From Oscillospiraceae bacterium (lineage in GTDB: Bacteria > Bacillota > Clostridia > Oscillospirales > Ruminococcaceae): a stretch of 62,683 bases of DNA. Below are positions 44,785-53,837 of this stretch, piece after piece. The notes beneath the pieces are model-generated. The model made no database searches, had not been told where the DNA came from, and saw nothing but the letters and a program-made list of their open reading frames with translations. How positions within the stretch are numbered: the first letter of the stretch is position 1; each line of letters opens with the position of its first letter. A program made the translations under genes and the position numbers. The DNA lies in contig JAFYPL010000014.1 in NCBI GenBank assembly GCA_017547525.1, positions 1 to 62,683 of the forward strand, written 5' to 3'.

Positions 44785-45712
44785 ACAAATCCTTTCTTTT
44801 TACAGTAAAATATAGCAATATCACAATTAATAAATTCATTACTCCCCATAATTTTTCAGACATAAATGACTGAATCCAGACTGCTAGTATAAGTGCCAGA
44901 AGCGATGATTTCAAAGATTTCACCCCGTTTAATAAAACATTGTTGTGTGAAATTGTTAATAAAATAAGGCCTGAAAAGTAACAAAACCATAAAAAACAGC
45001 TGTAAATTGCTTCAAAGTTAAAAATCTGCAACCCTACAGGCAATTGAAACGCTATCTGTAAAGGCGAAATACTATACATTATATCACCTTTCAGACAACT
45101 GAAAACCAAAATCGTTAAAATACTGATTATAAATACAATAAATGTATTTAATTTAATAAAGAATATTCTGTCTTTTTTAGTATTATAATCAGTCATTAAC
45201 GCCAGTGGAATTATATAATCAAACAATGTTACATTAATTTCACTTGCATACACCGCTGTATCAGAACTATATAGATTTATCGGATTAACCTTGTTGCAGT
45301 TCAGTAAGAATATCAGCATAATCATAAACAGTCCTATATAAGCTACAGGCAGTGCAAGCCTTTCAAGAGATAATTGTGTCATCCCCTTTAGCAATATAAG
45401 CATCAACAGTGTTACAATAACTGTTATTATGACTGAATGACGTGAGTAGTACATCTGCATATAGCTATTCATTGAATTTACAGTTTTAAAAAAAACTAAA
45501 TATAGATAAATCGTACCTACAAAATATACTGTTTTGTAGGCCTTTTTATTTCCGAATATGATCATCGAAGCTAATATATTAACTACGCCAGATAAAAAAA
45601 TACTTATTAACCATCCATGAAGATTTATTTTATCATCAGAAATATACGTGGCAAAAGAGAACAATGTATATGATGCCGCCAAGAAAAATATAGTATGATA
45701 CCTATTTTCCAT
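44771..45712 (-). CDS. GerB-type germinant receptor permease
   Basis: Polytopic inner-membrane subunit of a spore germinant receptor, related to amino acid permeases (APC superfamily, spore permease family). About nine to ten hydrophobic segments are visible in 313 residues, which is compact against about 365 for Bacillus GerAB. GGAG lies 6 nt before the ATG, inside the end of gerA, and the genes overlap by 11 nt. The likely ligand is a small germinant such as an amino acid, by family analogy only. Confidence 0.85.
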   Translation of the reverse strand: MENRYHTIFFLAASYTLFSFATYISDDKINLHGWLISIFLSGVVNILASMIIFGNKKAYKTVYFVGTIYLYLVFFKTVNSMNSYMQMYYSRHSVIITVIVTLLMLILLKGMTQLSLERLALPVAYIGLFMIMLIFLLNCNKVNPINLYSSDTAVYASEINVTLFDYIIPLALMTDYNTKKDRIFFIKLNTFIVFIISILTILVFSCLKGDIMYSISPLQIAFQLPVGLQIFNFEAIYSCFLWFCYFSGLILLTISHNNVLLNGVKSLKSSLLALILAVWIQSFMSEKLWGVMNLLIVILLYFTVKRKDLYAKN

Positions 45713-47141
45713 TTTCCACTCCCTTCAGATCAAAGTCACCGTCATGCCTTCTCCAACTGTTTCTGAATACACCATCTGACGATGAATATGGTGAACCAAA
45801 ACTGAGATTACTATAACCATATCCAGCGCTATCCACGTTTATTATATTTATTATAAGAAATACCACCGCCAAAGCCAGACCGGCCATTCCTCCTACTCCA
45901 GCTGCCATAGTAAATAATATCCTTAGTATAATTATAGGTTCGTAAAATGTAGGTATAATAAACGATGCTATTGTGCTGACCGCACATACAATAAGAATTG
46001 CGCTACCTATAAGTCCGGTATTGATTGCTGCGTCACCTATTATCAAAGCCGAAACTATTGATACCGTGCTACCTATAGGTGTAGGCAACCTGAGTCCGGC
46101 TTCTTTGATTATTTCAAATAAAACTATAATTACTACTGCTTCCAGAAATAATGGCAACGGGGTTGCATTCTGCGATGAGTATATAAAGAAGATCAATTTA
46201 TCTGTCAGTGCCTGCGGTGCATATGATGTAATGCTTACATATATCCCTGGAAGCATTACCGCAATAAAAAAAGCCATATAACGTATCATACGCATAAACG
46301 ATGCAAAGTATGGTCTCTGGGTATAATCATCATTTGTTATAAAATTTTCGTGGAAAAAGTATGGATAAATAATCGCATAAGGTGTGCCATCTACTATTAT
46401 TCCTATCTTTCCTTCACAAAGTTTGGCACAGAACGTATCGGGGCGCTCTGTGTAACCTGTTGAATGAAACACGGAAGCCTTTGTTAAATCTATAAATGGA
46501 GTAATATAACCACTCTCCAAAATCATAGGTAAATCCACGTTTTTCAACCTGTTTACTACAGTTTGTGCAAGACTATCAGGACAATAATCCGTATGGTAGT
46601 AAACTGTTACCTCTGTTTTGGTTTTTGAGCCTATCTGCATGGTTTTTACCACCAGATTATCTCCTCGTATTCGTCGGCGTATCATGCCCATATTTTTTCT
46701 ACCTGTGTCTGTAAAACTTTCTTTTGAGCCACGTAAATTACCTTCATTTGTTGGCTTATCCACTCCCCTAGCCGGATACCCCTGTGCTGGCATAACTATT
46801 GCCTGCTCCACGCCCTCAATCAGGATAAGCGCAAATCCAGCCGTAAGAAAAAACATAGCCGTATCAAAATCTTCCGCTGTCGTGGGGTTAAATGGTATAG
46901 TTGTATAATTCATCATATAATCCAGTATTTCATCTGCAGTTTTCATTCCAGTTAGATTATTCAATGGCTTCAAGAATACTTCCCATAGTTTCATATTATC
47001 CACCAGGTCTTCACACATGACCAACGCACATTGTTGGTCAAATATTTTTATATATTTAAAAAAATAATCAGCTGATTTATCAAACCGATCGTCAAATTTG
47101 CTTTTATTTTTCTCCAAAGAATTATAAAGTTTTTCTTTCAA
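45702..47141 (-). CDS. GerA-type germinant receptor protein
   Basis: Membrane subunit of a spore germinant receptor (GerA/SpoVAF family). The 479-residue protein has the N-terminal soluble domain (with the FLTAGFALILIEG and MGMIRRRIRGDNLVV segments), then hydrophobic segments from about 290, including ALTDKLIFFIYSSQNATPLP and the conserved GSTVSIVSALIIGDAAINTG. I choose a TTG start because AGGGTGA lies 5 nt upstream; the GTG three codons earlier is itself part of that site. It heads gerA-gerB-gerC and diverges from the DUF421 gene. Length agrees with GerAA. Confidence 0.9.
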   Translation of the reverse strand: MKEKLYNSLEKNKSKFDDRFDKSADYFFKYIKIFDQQCALVMCEDLVDNMKLWEVFLKPLNNLTGMKTADEILDYMMNYTTIPFNPTTAEDFDTAMFFLTAGFALILIEGVEQAIVMPAQGYPARGVDKPTNEGNLRGSKESFTDTGRKNMGMIRRRIRGDNLVVKTMQIGSKTKTEVTVYYHTDYCPDSLAQTVVNRLKNVDLPMILESGYITPFIDLTKASVFHSTGYTERPDTFCAKLCEGKIGIIVDGTPYAIIYPYFFHENFITNDDYTQRPYFASFMRMIRYMAFFIAVMLPGIYVSITSYAPQALTDKLIFFIYSSQNATPLPLFLEAVVIIVLFEIIKEAGLRLPTPIGSTVSIVSALIIGDAAINTGLIGSAILIVCAVSTIASFIIPTFYEPIIILRILFTMAAGVGGMAGLALAVVFLIINIINVDSAGYGYSNLSFGSPYSSSDGVFRNSWRRHDGDFDLKGVENGK

Positions 47142-47171
47142 AATTATCACCCTGTCGTAAGTATTGCCACA

Positions 47172-47200
47172 TGATTATTTTTTACTCGCATGGCTATAAT
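47172..47200 (+). promoter_or_regulatory. Candidate promoter of DUF421-DUF4363, possibly sigma G
   Basis: TGATTA (47172-47177) and TATAAT followed by A (47195-47201) are spaced by 17 nt. The -35 is poor for the vegetative sigma factor but close to the forespore sigma G pattern (TGMATR, then CATAMTA). The distinction is an inference. Confidence 0.4.
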
Positions 47201-47216
47201 AAACCGAGGTGATTTT

Positions 47217-47867
47217 ATGATTTCCGTAATACTGCGAACAACAGTAATGTTTATATTAGTTATGTTTTCATTACGAATGATGGGTAAAAAGAATCTTGGT
47301 GAATTTCAGCCAAGTGACTTGGTTTCCACAATGTTGATTTCCAATCTTACATCCATAGTTATAGAAGCGCCTGAATTACCGGTATTATATTCGATCGTAC
47401 CTATTATTCTTATAATGAGTTATGAGGTGTTTACTTCTGTTGCTGTTCGTAAAAGCGAAAATATAGCCCGTATATCACAGGGAAAATCAATGGTTCTTGT
47501 AAATAATGGCATAATAGATCAGAAAGTAATGAGCGATCTTCGCTTCACAGTAAAAGATGTGCTGGAAGCGATGAGGTCAAAAGACATTTTCTATCTGGAA
47601 GAAGTAAAAATTGCAATAGTTGAAACCACGGGGGCTGTAAATATATATCCAGACCCTAACGCTCAGTCAAATATCAAAAAAGCCACTATTCCACCTTTTG
47701 ATGTTATATCTGATGGTAAACTGAAAACAGAAAATCTGAAAATTACAGGTATTACAGAAGAAAAGATATCGAAAATACTGACTAAAGAAAAAACAGAACT
47801 ATCCAACGTACTATTAATGCTTGCTGATGGTGACGGACAATATAATATAACGTTAAAGGATTCTTAA
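47217..47867 (+). CDS. DUF421 (YetF-like) membrane protein
   Basis: Membrane protein of 216 residues with about three N-terminal hydrophobic segments (ISVILRTTVMFILVMFSLRM onward) and a soluble DUF421 domain. Family markers are MMGKKNLGEFQPSDLV, the RKSENIARISQGKSMVLVNNG stretch and VEVKIAIVET-like sheet residues (EEVKIAIVETTGAV). The ATG at 47217 has GAGGTGA upstream; an earlier ATG at 47190 lacks a site. Relatives (YetF and 2Duf) are linked to spore membrane properties in Bacillus. It is divergent from gerA and 1 nt from the DUF4363 gene. Confidence 0.88.
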   Translation: MISVILRTTVMFILVMFSLRMMGKKNLGEFQPSDLVSTMLISNLTSIVIEAPELPVLYSIVPIILIMSYEVFTSVAVRKSENIARISQGKSMVLVNNGIIDQKVMSDLRFTVKDVLEAMRSKDIFYLEEVKIAIVETTGAVNIYPDPNAQSNIKKATIPPFDVISDGKLKTENLKITGITEEKISKILTKEKTELSNVLLMLADGDGQYNITLKDS

Positions 47868-47868
47868 G

Positions 47869-48234
47869 ATGAAACACTTATATATATGTTTATTACTGTT
47901 TATTACTATAGTTATCACCGGTCTGATAGCTGACAGATATATAAAAAAGGAACTTAATATTATATCTGCCGATGTACACAGCTTTATTGATAACTCTGAT
48001 TATAATGATAAAAATATGCATATTACCACAGAAGCCATCAAAAAACGCTTTTATGACAAAAAAAATATGCTCCTGTTGTTTATCAACAAAGAGCATATTC
48101 AAGAAATCGAAAAAACTATTTCACTTATGGAAAACGCTGCATATAACACCGATATAGACGAATATCAAATTCTGTCTATAGAACTATATTATCTTTGCCG
48201 CCATGCCAAAAGTGATATCTCGGATTTTATTTAG
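47869..48234 (+). CDS. DUF4363 family protein
   Basis: A 121-residue protein with one N-terminal hydrophobic segment ([20 protein letters not shown]), likely a membrane anchor or uncleaved signal, followed by a helical domain. It matches the general pattern of DUF4363, a family of unknown function often encoded next to DUF421 genes in Clostridia. It starts 1 nt after the DUF421 stop, so the two are surely co-transcribed. Its last codon and stop overlap the stop of the convergent nrdR by 4 nt. Confidence 0.8.
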   Translation: MKHLYICLLLFITIVITGLIADRYIKKELNIISADVHSFIDNSDYNDKNMHITTEAIKKRFYDKKNMLLLFINKEHIQEIEKTISLMENAAYNTDIDEYQILSIELYYLCRHAKSDISDFI

Positions 48235-48692
48235 CTGTTTTTCTTATTTAAAAGCTGTGTGAGCTCATCCATAAAGGTGTTTATATCGCTGAACTGTCTG
48301 TATACCGAAGCAAAACGTACGTACGCTACTTCATCCAGTTTTTTCAGTTCTTCCATTACCATTTCACCTAAATCCATAGATGATATTTCATTTTTAAGGC
48401 TGTTTACTATTCTATATTCAATATTGTTTACAGCTTTTTCCAGTGCCTCACGTGAAACCTTACGTTTTTCACATGATTTTATCATACCATTCAGCAGTTT
48501 GTCGCGGTTAAATGCCTGAATTGAGCCATCTTTCTTTTTAACCATGATTGGTGTAGTTTCCACTACTTCAAAAGTAGTAAATCTTTTACCACAACCGATA
48601 CATTCTCTGCGTCTGCGTATTCTTTCGCCGTCTTCTGTTGGTCTTGAATCAACTACCTTGCTGTCAAAACCACCGCAAAATGGACATTTCAT
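48231..48692 (-). CDS. nrdR: Transcriptional repressor NrdR
   Basis: Zinc and nucleotide-binding repressor of ribonucleotide reductase genes. The 153-residue protein has the zinc ribbon Cys3, Cys6, Cys31 and Cys34, the linker RFTTFEVVE and an ATP-cone domain (about 48-138; [20 protein letters not shown]). No ribonucleotide reductase gene is in the window, so its targets are elsewhere. A possible own promoter lies upstream. The stop codon overlaps that of the convergent DUF4363 gene. Confidence 0.96.
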   Translation of the reverse strand: MKCPFCGGFDSKVVDSRPTEDGERIRRRRECIGCGKRFTTFEVVETTPIMVKKKDGSIQAFNRDKLLNGMIKSCEKRKVSREALEKAVNNIEYRIVNSLKNEISSMDLGEMVMEELKKLDEVAYVRFASVYRQFSDINTFMDELTQLLNKKNS

Positions 48693-48727
48693 ATCTTACC
48701 TCTATATTCCAAAGTTTAACTGCATAC

Positions 48728-48756
48728 ATTTTACAATTTTTAAGCATTTATTGCAA
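48728..48756 (-). promoter_or_regulatory. Possible nrdR promoter
   Basis: Minus-strand TTGCAA (48751-48756) and TAAAAT (48728-48733) are spaced by 17 nt in the 69-nt gap between nrdR and the upstream isomerase-like gene. It is AT-rich, so the match is only moderate. Confidence 0.4.
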
Positions 48757-48761
48757 TATTT

Positions 48762-49544
48762 TTATACATCCAGCTTGTGTAAAAAATCAAGTGAAGTATT
48801 CAGCTGATTCATATTATTCAGGTTTTTGCTGTACACTTCAATAAGTGCATGTTTTACCCCGTATTTGCCTTCCGCAATCCGGAATAACTTTCTGAAATCA
48901 AAATTTCCTTCTCCTGGGAGCATACTGTCTTCTGAATGATCCTGGTCACTTATATGAAGATGACTGATTCTATCCCCCATTAAATCCAACAGCTGCCATA
49001 TATCCTGTCCTGCTCGTGCGGCCTGTTTTACATCAAGCACAAATTTTATATTTTCGTTTGAATATTTTTTCAATTTGATAAGATTTTCAATATAGCCGCA
49101 TTTGAATCTTACCACGTTTTCCTGAGACACATATACACCATATTCACTGGCTTTTGCAGACAGAAGATTCATTATCTCGGCGTATTTTTCCATGGAAATA
49201 TATTCCGCAGTTGTGTTACAGCCGTGAATAACTACATATTTTGCTCCCAGAATCTGGCATGCACGAAAATATTTTTCGTAATATTTTATAGAGTCTGCCA
49301 GTTTATAATCTGTGCGTGAAAAAAACATAAATGTTTCTATAGCTGACGTAAATGGGTGTACAGATATTATCTGTACACCTTTTTCGTCTGCAATCTGTTT
49401 AAGTTTTAAAAGATACTCTTCCTCCAGTTCACTGTCCGTGTTAAAAAATATTTCTGTATATTTAACACCAGTATCCACCACGTTTTTAAGTGATATATCT
49501 GTGAACTGAGGGTAAAAACATCCTGTAGAAATACCAATATACAT
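48762..49544 (-). CDS. Sugar phosphate isomerase/epimerase-like TIM barrel
   Basis: A 260-residue protein of the xylose-isomerase-like/AP-endonuclease 2 fold. Metal-site residues lie at strand ends as expected: QIISVHPFTS, YVVIHGC, YVSQENVVRF, KFVLDVKQAARAG, HLHISDQDH and ALIEVYS. The substrate is unknown. It starts 9 nt after polC and may simply travel with it; an endonuclease IV role is unlikely because the typical nuclease signatures are not seen. It precedes nrdR. Confidence 0.82.
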   Translation of the reverse strand: MYIGISTGCFYPQFTDISLKNVVDTGVKYTEIFFNTDSELEEEYLLKLKQIADEKGVQIISVHPFTSAIETFMFFSRTDYKLADSIKYYEKYFRACQILGAKYVVIHGCNTTAEYISMEKYAEIMNLLSAKASEYGVYVSQENVVRFKCGYIENLIKLKKYSNENIKFVLDVKQAARAGQDIWQLLDLMGDRISHLHISDQDHSEDSMLPGEGNFDFRKLFRIAEGKYGVKHALIEVYSKNLNNMNQLNTSLDFLHKLDV

Positions 49545-49553
49545 TTTTCCTCA

Positions 49554-52500
49554 CTAATCCATAAACAGAGATACCTGATTTGTTCTAGGCATATCCCCCA
49601 GAGCTCCTACCTCGTATAATGTATCTATTACTGAAGAAGATGCACCAGAAGCTTTCCGGAAATCCTCTACTGACAGGAACTTTGTATTACCTTCACAGGC
49701 TTTTTCCAGCTGCATAGCCGCAGTTTCACCGACACCTTTAAGTGACATGTATGGCAGACGGATTTTACCATCTACTACTGCATATTTTTGGGCTTTGCTT
49801 TCACCCAGTCTTATAGGCAGGAATTCATAGCCACGCGCCAGCATTTCACAAACCATCTGCAAAGATGTACGCAATTCTTCGTCTTTTGCATTCTTTTCAA
49901 TGCGCAGACGAGCTGTTACTTCTTTAAGTTTCTTTGTTGCCAGTGCTTTTCCTCCTACAGCAGCTTCATAATCGATGGCTTCGCCACGTACGGTAAAATA
50001 TGTAGCATAGAATTCTACCGGATAGTACAGTTTAAACCACATAAGTCTGATAGCTGCCATAAGATATGCCACAGCATGTGCTTTAGGGAACATGTATTTG
50101 ATTTTTTTACAACTTTCAATATACCAGTCTTCTACCCCATTGTCTCGCAACATCTGTTCCGTTTCAGCATTGAACTCTTTTGCTGCTTTACCCTTACGGG
50201 TAATTTCCATAATTTTGAAAGCTTTGGCTTTATCTACACCTTTTTTAATAAGTGTAAGCATGATATCATCACGTGTACCGATAACGTCAGAAATAGTACA
50301 GATTTTCTTGTGTATCAATTCCTGTGCATTACCAATCCAAACGTCTGTACCGTGTGACAGACCTGAAATCTGGATCAGGTCAGCAAAAGACTGTGGCTGT
50401 GCTTCTATAAGCATCTGACGTACAAAGTCTGTGCCCAGTTCAGGTATACCAAATGTTGCTGTCTGACTCTGTATGTCGTCAGGTGTTACACCTATAGGTT
50501 CAGTGCTGGTAAGCATTTTATATACCCGTTTATCATTCATAGGTACATCTGCCATTTTAATGCCTGTCAGATCCTCCAGATGTTTATACATTGTAGGAAC
50601 ATCATGGCCCAGAATATCGAGTTTGAGCAGTGTATCATGAAGATATTTAAACTCAAAATGAGTTGTTATAACACCTTTTTCTTTTGAGTCGGCCGGATGC
50701 TGCACCGGACAGAAGTCATATACTTCGTAGTTTGATGGTACTACTACCATGCCGCCCGGATGCTGTCCTGTTGTTTTCTTTACACCTGAACACCCCATAG
50801 TAAGTCTGTTTTCTTCCGCTTTATTTTTTGTCAGGTTTCTTTCATCCAGATATTTTTTTACATAACCATAGGCTGTTTTATCCTGAAGAGCAGAAACCGT
50901 ACCTGCTTTGAAAACATACTCATGACCGAAAAGTTCTTCTGTATATCGGTGTGCATTTGCCTGATATTCACCAGAAAAGTTAAGGTCTATATCCGGTTCT
51001 TTATCACCATTGAAACCAAGGAAAGTTTCGAAAGGTATATCGTTGCCGTCACCATACATTTTTTCACCACATACAGGACAGTATTTATCTTCCAGGTCAA
51101 AACCTGTCAGTTTATCAGCAGGTACATCAAACGTTGAGTATCTGCATTTTTTACATAACCAATGTGGAGGTAAAGGGTTTACTTCTGAAATACCAGAGAA
51201 GAATGCCAGTGCAGATGAACCAACAGAACCACGGGAACCTACAAGATAGCCGTGTTCTTCGCTGTTCTGAACCAGTTTCTTGGCAATTACATAAAGAACT
51301 GCATAACCATGCTGAATAACACTGTTCAGTTCTTTTTCCAGACGTTCAGTAATAAGTGATGGTGGATTTTCACCATAAAGTGCATGGAGTTTTCTGTAAG
51401 TAGCTTCTTTGAGCTCCTCCTCTGCACCATCGATGCTAGGCGGGAATGTACCTCTTGGAATTGCACGTATTCCATCATCTACCATTTCCAGAATTTTATT
51501 TGTATTTGTTACTACAACCTCATAGGCCTTTTCTTCACCCAGGTATTCAAACTCTTTCAGCATTTCTTCTGTAGTTCTATAGTACAGAGGTGCCTGCTGG
51601 TCAGCGTCAGAAAAGCCCATACCGGCCATAATGATTTTGCGGTATTCACTGTCCTCCATATTAAGGAAGTGTACGTCACCGGTGGCCACTACTGGTTTTC
51701 CCAGCTCTTCGCCCAACCGACATATAATGCGATTGTGCTCTTTCAGTACCTCTACTGACTCTACCTTGCCATCACGCACCATGAATTCATTATTACCTAG
51801 CGGCTGAATTTCAAGATAGTCATAAAAGTCCGCAATTTTCAGCAAATCTTCATAACTTGTACCACCTGCAATAGCTCTGTAAAGTTCACCTGCTTCACAG
51901 GCGGAACCAATGATAAGACCTTCTCTATGAGCTATTATTTCACTTTTAGGCATACGAGGGGTCTTGAAAAAATGATCAAGATGGCTGAAGGATATCAGTT
52001 TATAGAGGTTTTTTATGCCTAATTGTGTCTTTGCCAGAAGTACAATGTGATTACTTCTTCGTGGTAATTTATCAGTACTGCTCAGGTCAGAATTTATTTT
52101 TTCAAGTTCATGTATTCCCTGTGTTTCAAGGTCATTTATAAGCCCCGCAAATATTTTTGAAAGTACAACAGCATCATCGGTAGCACGGTGATGGTTGAAA
52201 CTGCCAAGATGATAATGATCTGCCAATGTATCCAGTTTATGATTTTTCAGATCCTGCAAAAGATTTCTTGCTATTGGCAATGTATCAATAAAATCAAATC
52301 TGAAATCTGTGCCTACTTTTTCTGCATTTACTTTGAGGAAGTTTACGTCAAAGCCGCTTGCATTATGTGCAACAAGTACTCTGTCACCTATAAATGCTTT
52401 GAACCGTTCAATAGCCTCTTTCTGAGAAGGTGCTCCCTGCACCATTTCATCTGTAATGCCAGTAAGCTCAGTGATATTTTTAGGAATAGATTTACCTGGG

Positions 52501-53837
52501 TCTGCAAATGTATGGAATTCAGATAAAATCTCACCATCTTTCCATATAATCGCACCTATTTCCGTCACTGTTTCGGATTTAGGGTTAAGACCAGTACTTT
52601 CTATATCAAATACAACATACTCTTGCCGACGTATTTCACCGCTATGGCTGCCCTGATATGCATTTACGATATTATCTACCAGATAACCTTCGCATCCGTA
52701 AATTACTTTGAACTCAGGGTCTTCTTTCTGAATCTTATCACATTCCAGCATAGCCTGTGGAAAGCCCTGGGCTACACCATGGTCAGTAATAGCAACTGCA
52801 CGATGTCCCATTTTATACGCATATTTTACAGCTTCATCTGGTGCAATAAGGGCATCCATTGAGGAAAGCTTTGTATGCAAATGAAGCTCTACTCTTTTCT
52901 TTTCTGCAGTATCTTTTTTATTCTTTACTTCGAATGTGATTATATCATAAGGCATGATTACAAAATCACGTTCGTATTTATCCATCTGACAATCGCCACG
53001 AACCAGAAAATATGTGCCAGGTTTGATGCTGTCCCACTTATCAAAATTCTTTTCATTTGCATCAAGCAGAATTTTTACGTTAATGGAGTTATTGTTGTCT
53101 GTAATGGAATAGATATATATTTTTCTGAAGTTACCCTGCTGCGCTGTGGCAAATACTTTACCCCATACCATAACTTTTCCATTCTGTGTCAGCGCTTCAT
53201 CGATGGTCATAAGGTTTTTAGGTGCTTGATATTTGCCCATAAACACTTTCACACTGTCTGGTTTTATGTCCAGTCCCGGTATCTCAAAATCAGTATATTT
53301 AGCTTTCTTCTCCACCATTTTTACAACTGGTGGCAATACAACCGCAGGTGTTTCCTCTTCAGGTGCACATTCTTCTCTTTCCAGCTTTACCGCTACAACA
53401 GTTCCTGTAAGAGAATAAATAAAATCAGATAAAGATTGCTCAAAGCCACAGCCTGTAAGAAAGCCAAAGCCTTTGGATACAGTTATACCCAATACATTAT
53501 TCCGATATTTAACCTGTGAATTTTTAAAAAACTCCAGAGGAATATTGATTACGTTATTGCAATACATCTGTAAAAGTGTAGGCAGATGACTGGAATTAAA
53601 AGTTGTTATATCAAATTTATTTACTATATCAATTGAATATTCCGGATATTTCAGACTGAGAAATCTGGCAAGGCTTTCCAATGCCGGATAAGCAGTAAGC
53701 CGTGATGATGAAATCACGGCTGTAAGATGTGAATTTTTACGGTGTACATCTATGCTTTCCAACACAACACCGCTTAAATCCGAAATATAATAATTGTCCT
53801 GATAATCGTCAAAAACGGAAAGTATATAATTACTCAC
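49554..53837 (-). CDS. polC: DNA polymerase III PolC-type
   Basis: Main replicative polymerase of low-GC Gram-positive bacteria, with built-in proofreading. The 1427-residue protein has, in order, an N-terminal domain, an OB-fold (MVWGKVFATAQQGNFRKIYI), a PHP domain (VELHLHTKLSSMDA) split by a 3'-5' exonuclease (VVFDIESTGLNPKSE), a zinc motif (CKKCRYSTF and CPVCGEKM), and the palm with PDIDLNFSGEYQ. It starts with GTG after AGAGG and overlaps ispG by 8 nt. The ispG-polC order is typical of Clostridia. Confidence 0.98.
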   Translation of the reverse strand: MSNYILSVFDDYQDNYYISDLSGVVLESIDVHRKNSHLTAVISSSRLTAYPALESLARFLSLKYPEYSIDIVNKFDITTFNSSHLPTLLQMYCNNVINIPLEFFKNSQVKYRNNVLGITVSKGFGFLTGCGFEQSLSDFIYSLTGTVVAVKLEREECAPEEETPAVVLPPVVKMVEKKAKYTDFEIPGLDIKPDSVKVFMGKYQAPKNLMTIDEALTQNGKVMVWGKVFATAQQGNFRKIYIYSITDNNNSINVKILLDANEKNFDKWDSIKPGTYFLVRGDCQMDKYERDFVIMPYDIITFEVKNKKDTAEKKRVELHLHTKLSSMDALIAPDEAVKYAYKMGHRAVAITDHGVAQGFPQAMLECDKIQKEDPEFKVIYGCEGYLVDNIVNAYQGSHSGEIRRQEYVVFDIESTGLNPKSETVTEIGAIIWKDGEILSEFHTFADPGKSIPKNITELTGITDEMVQGAPSQKEAIERFKAFIGDRVLVAHNASGFDVNFLKVNAEKVGTDFRFDFIDTLPIARNLLQDLKNHKLDTLADHYHLGSFNHHRATDDAVVLSKIFAGLINDLETQGIHELEKINSDLSSTDKLPRRSNHIVLLAKTQLGIKNLYKLISFSHLDHFFKTPRMPKSEIIAHREGLIIGSACEAGELYRAIAGGTSYEDLLKIADFYDYLEIQPLGNNEFMVRDGKVESVEVLKEHNRIICRLGEELGKPVVATGDVHFLNMEDSEYRKIIMAGMGFSDADQQAPLYYRTTEEMLKEFEYLGEEKAYEVVVTNTNKILEMVDDGIRAIPRGTFPPSIDGAEEELKEATYRKLHALYGENPPSLITERLEKELNSVIQHGYAVLYVIAKKLVQNSEEHGYLVGSRGSVGSSALAFFSGISEVNPLPPHWLCKKCRYSTFDVPADKLTGFDLEDKYCPVCGEKMYGDGNDIPFETFLGFNGDKEPDIDLNFSGEYQANAHRYTEELFGHEYVFKAGTVSALQDKTAYGYVKKYLDERNLTKNKAEENRLTMGCSGVKKTTGQHPGGMVVVPSNYEVYDFCPVQHPADSKEKGVITTHFEFKYLHDTLLKLDILGHDVPTMYKHLEDLTGIKMADVPMNDKRVYKMLTSTEPIGVTPDDIQSQTATFGIPELGTDFVRQMLIEAQPQSFADLIQISGLSHGTDVWIGNAQELIHKKICTISDVIGTRDDIMLTLIKKGVDKAKAFKIMEITRKGKAAKEFNAETEQMLRDNGVEDWYIESCKKIKYMFPKAHAVAYLMAAIRLMWFKLYYPVEFYATYFTVRGEAIDYEAAVGGKALATKKLKEVTARLRIEKNAKDEELRTSLQMVCEMLARGYEFLPIRLGESKAQKYAVVDGKIRLPYMSLKGVGETAAMQLEKACEGNTKFLSVEDFRKASGASSSVIDTLYEVGALGDMPRTNQVSLFMD

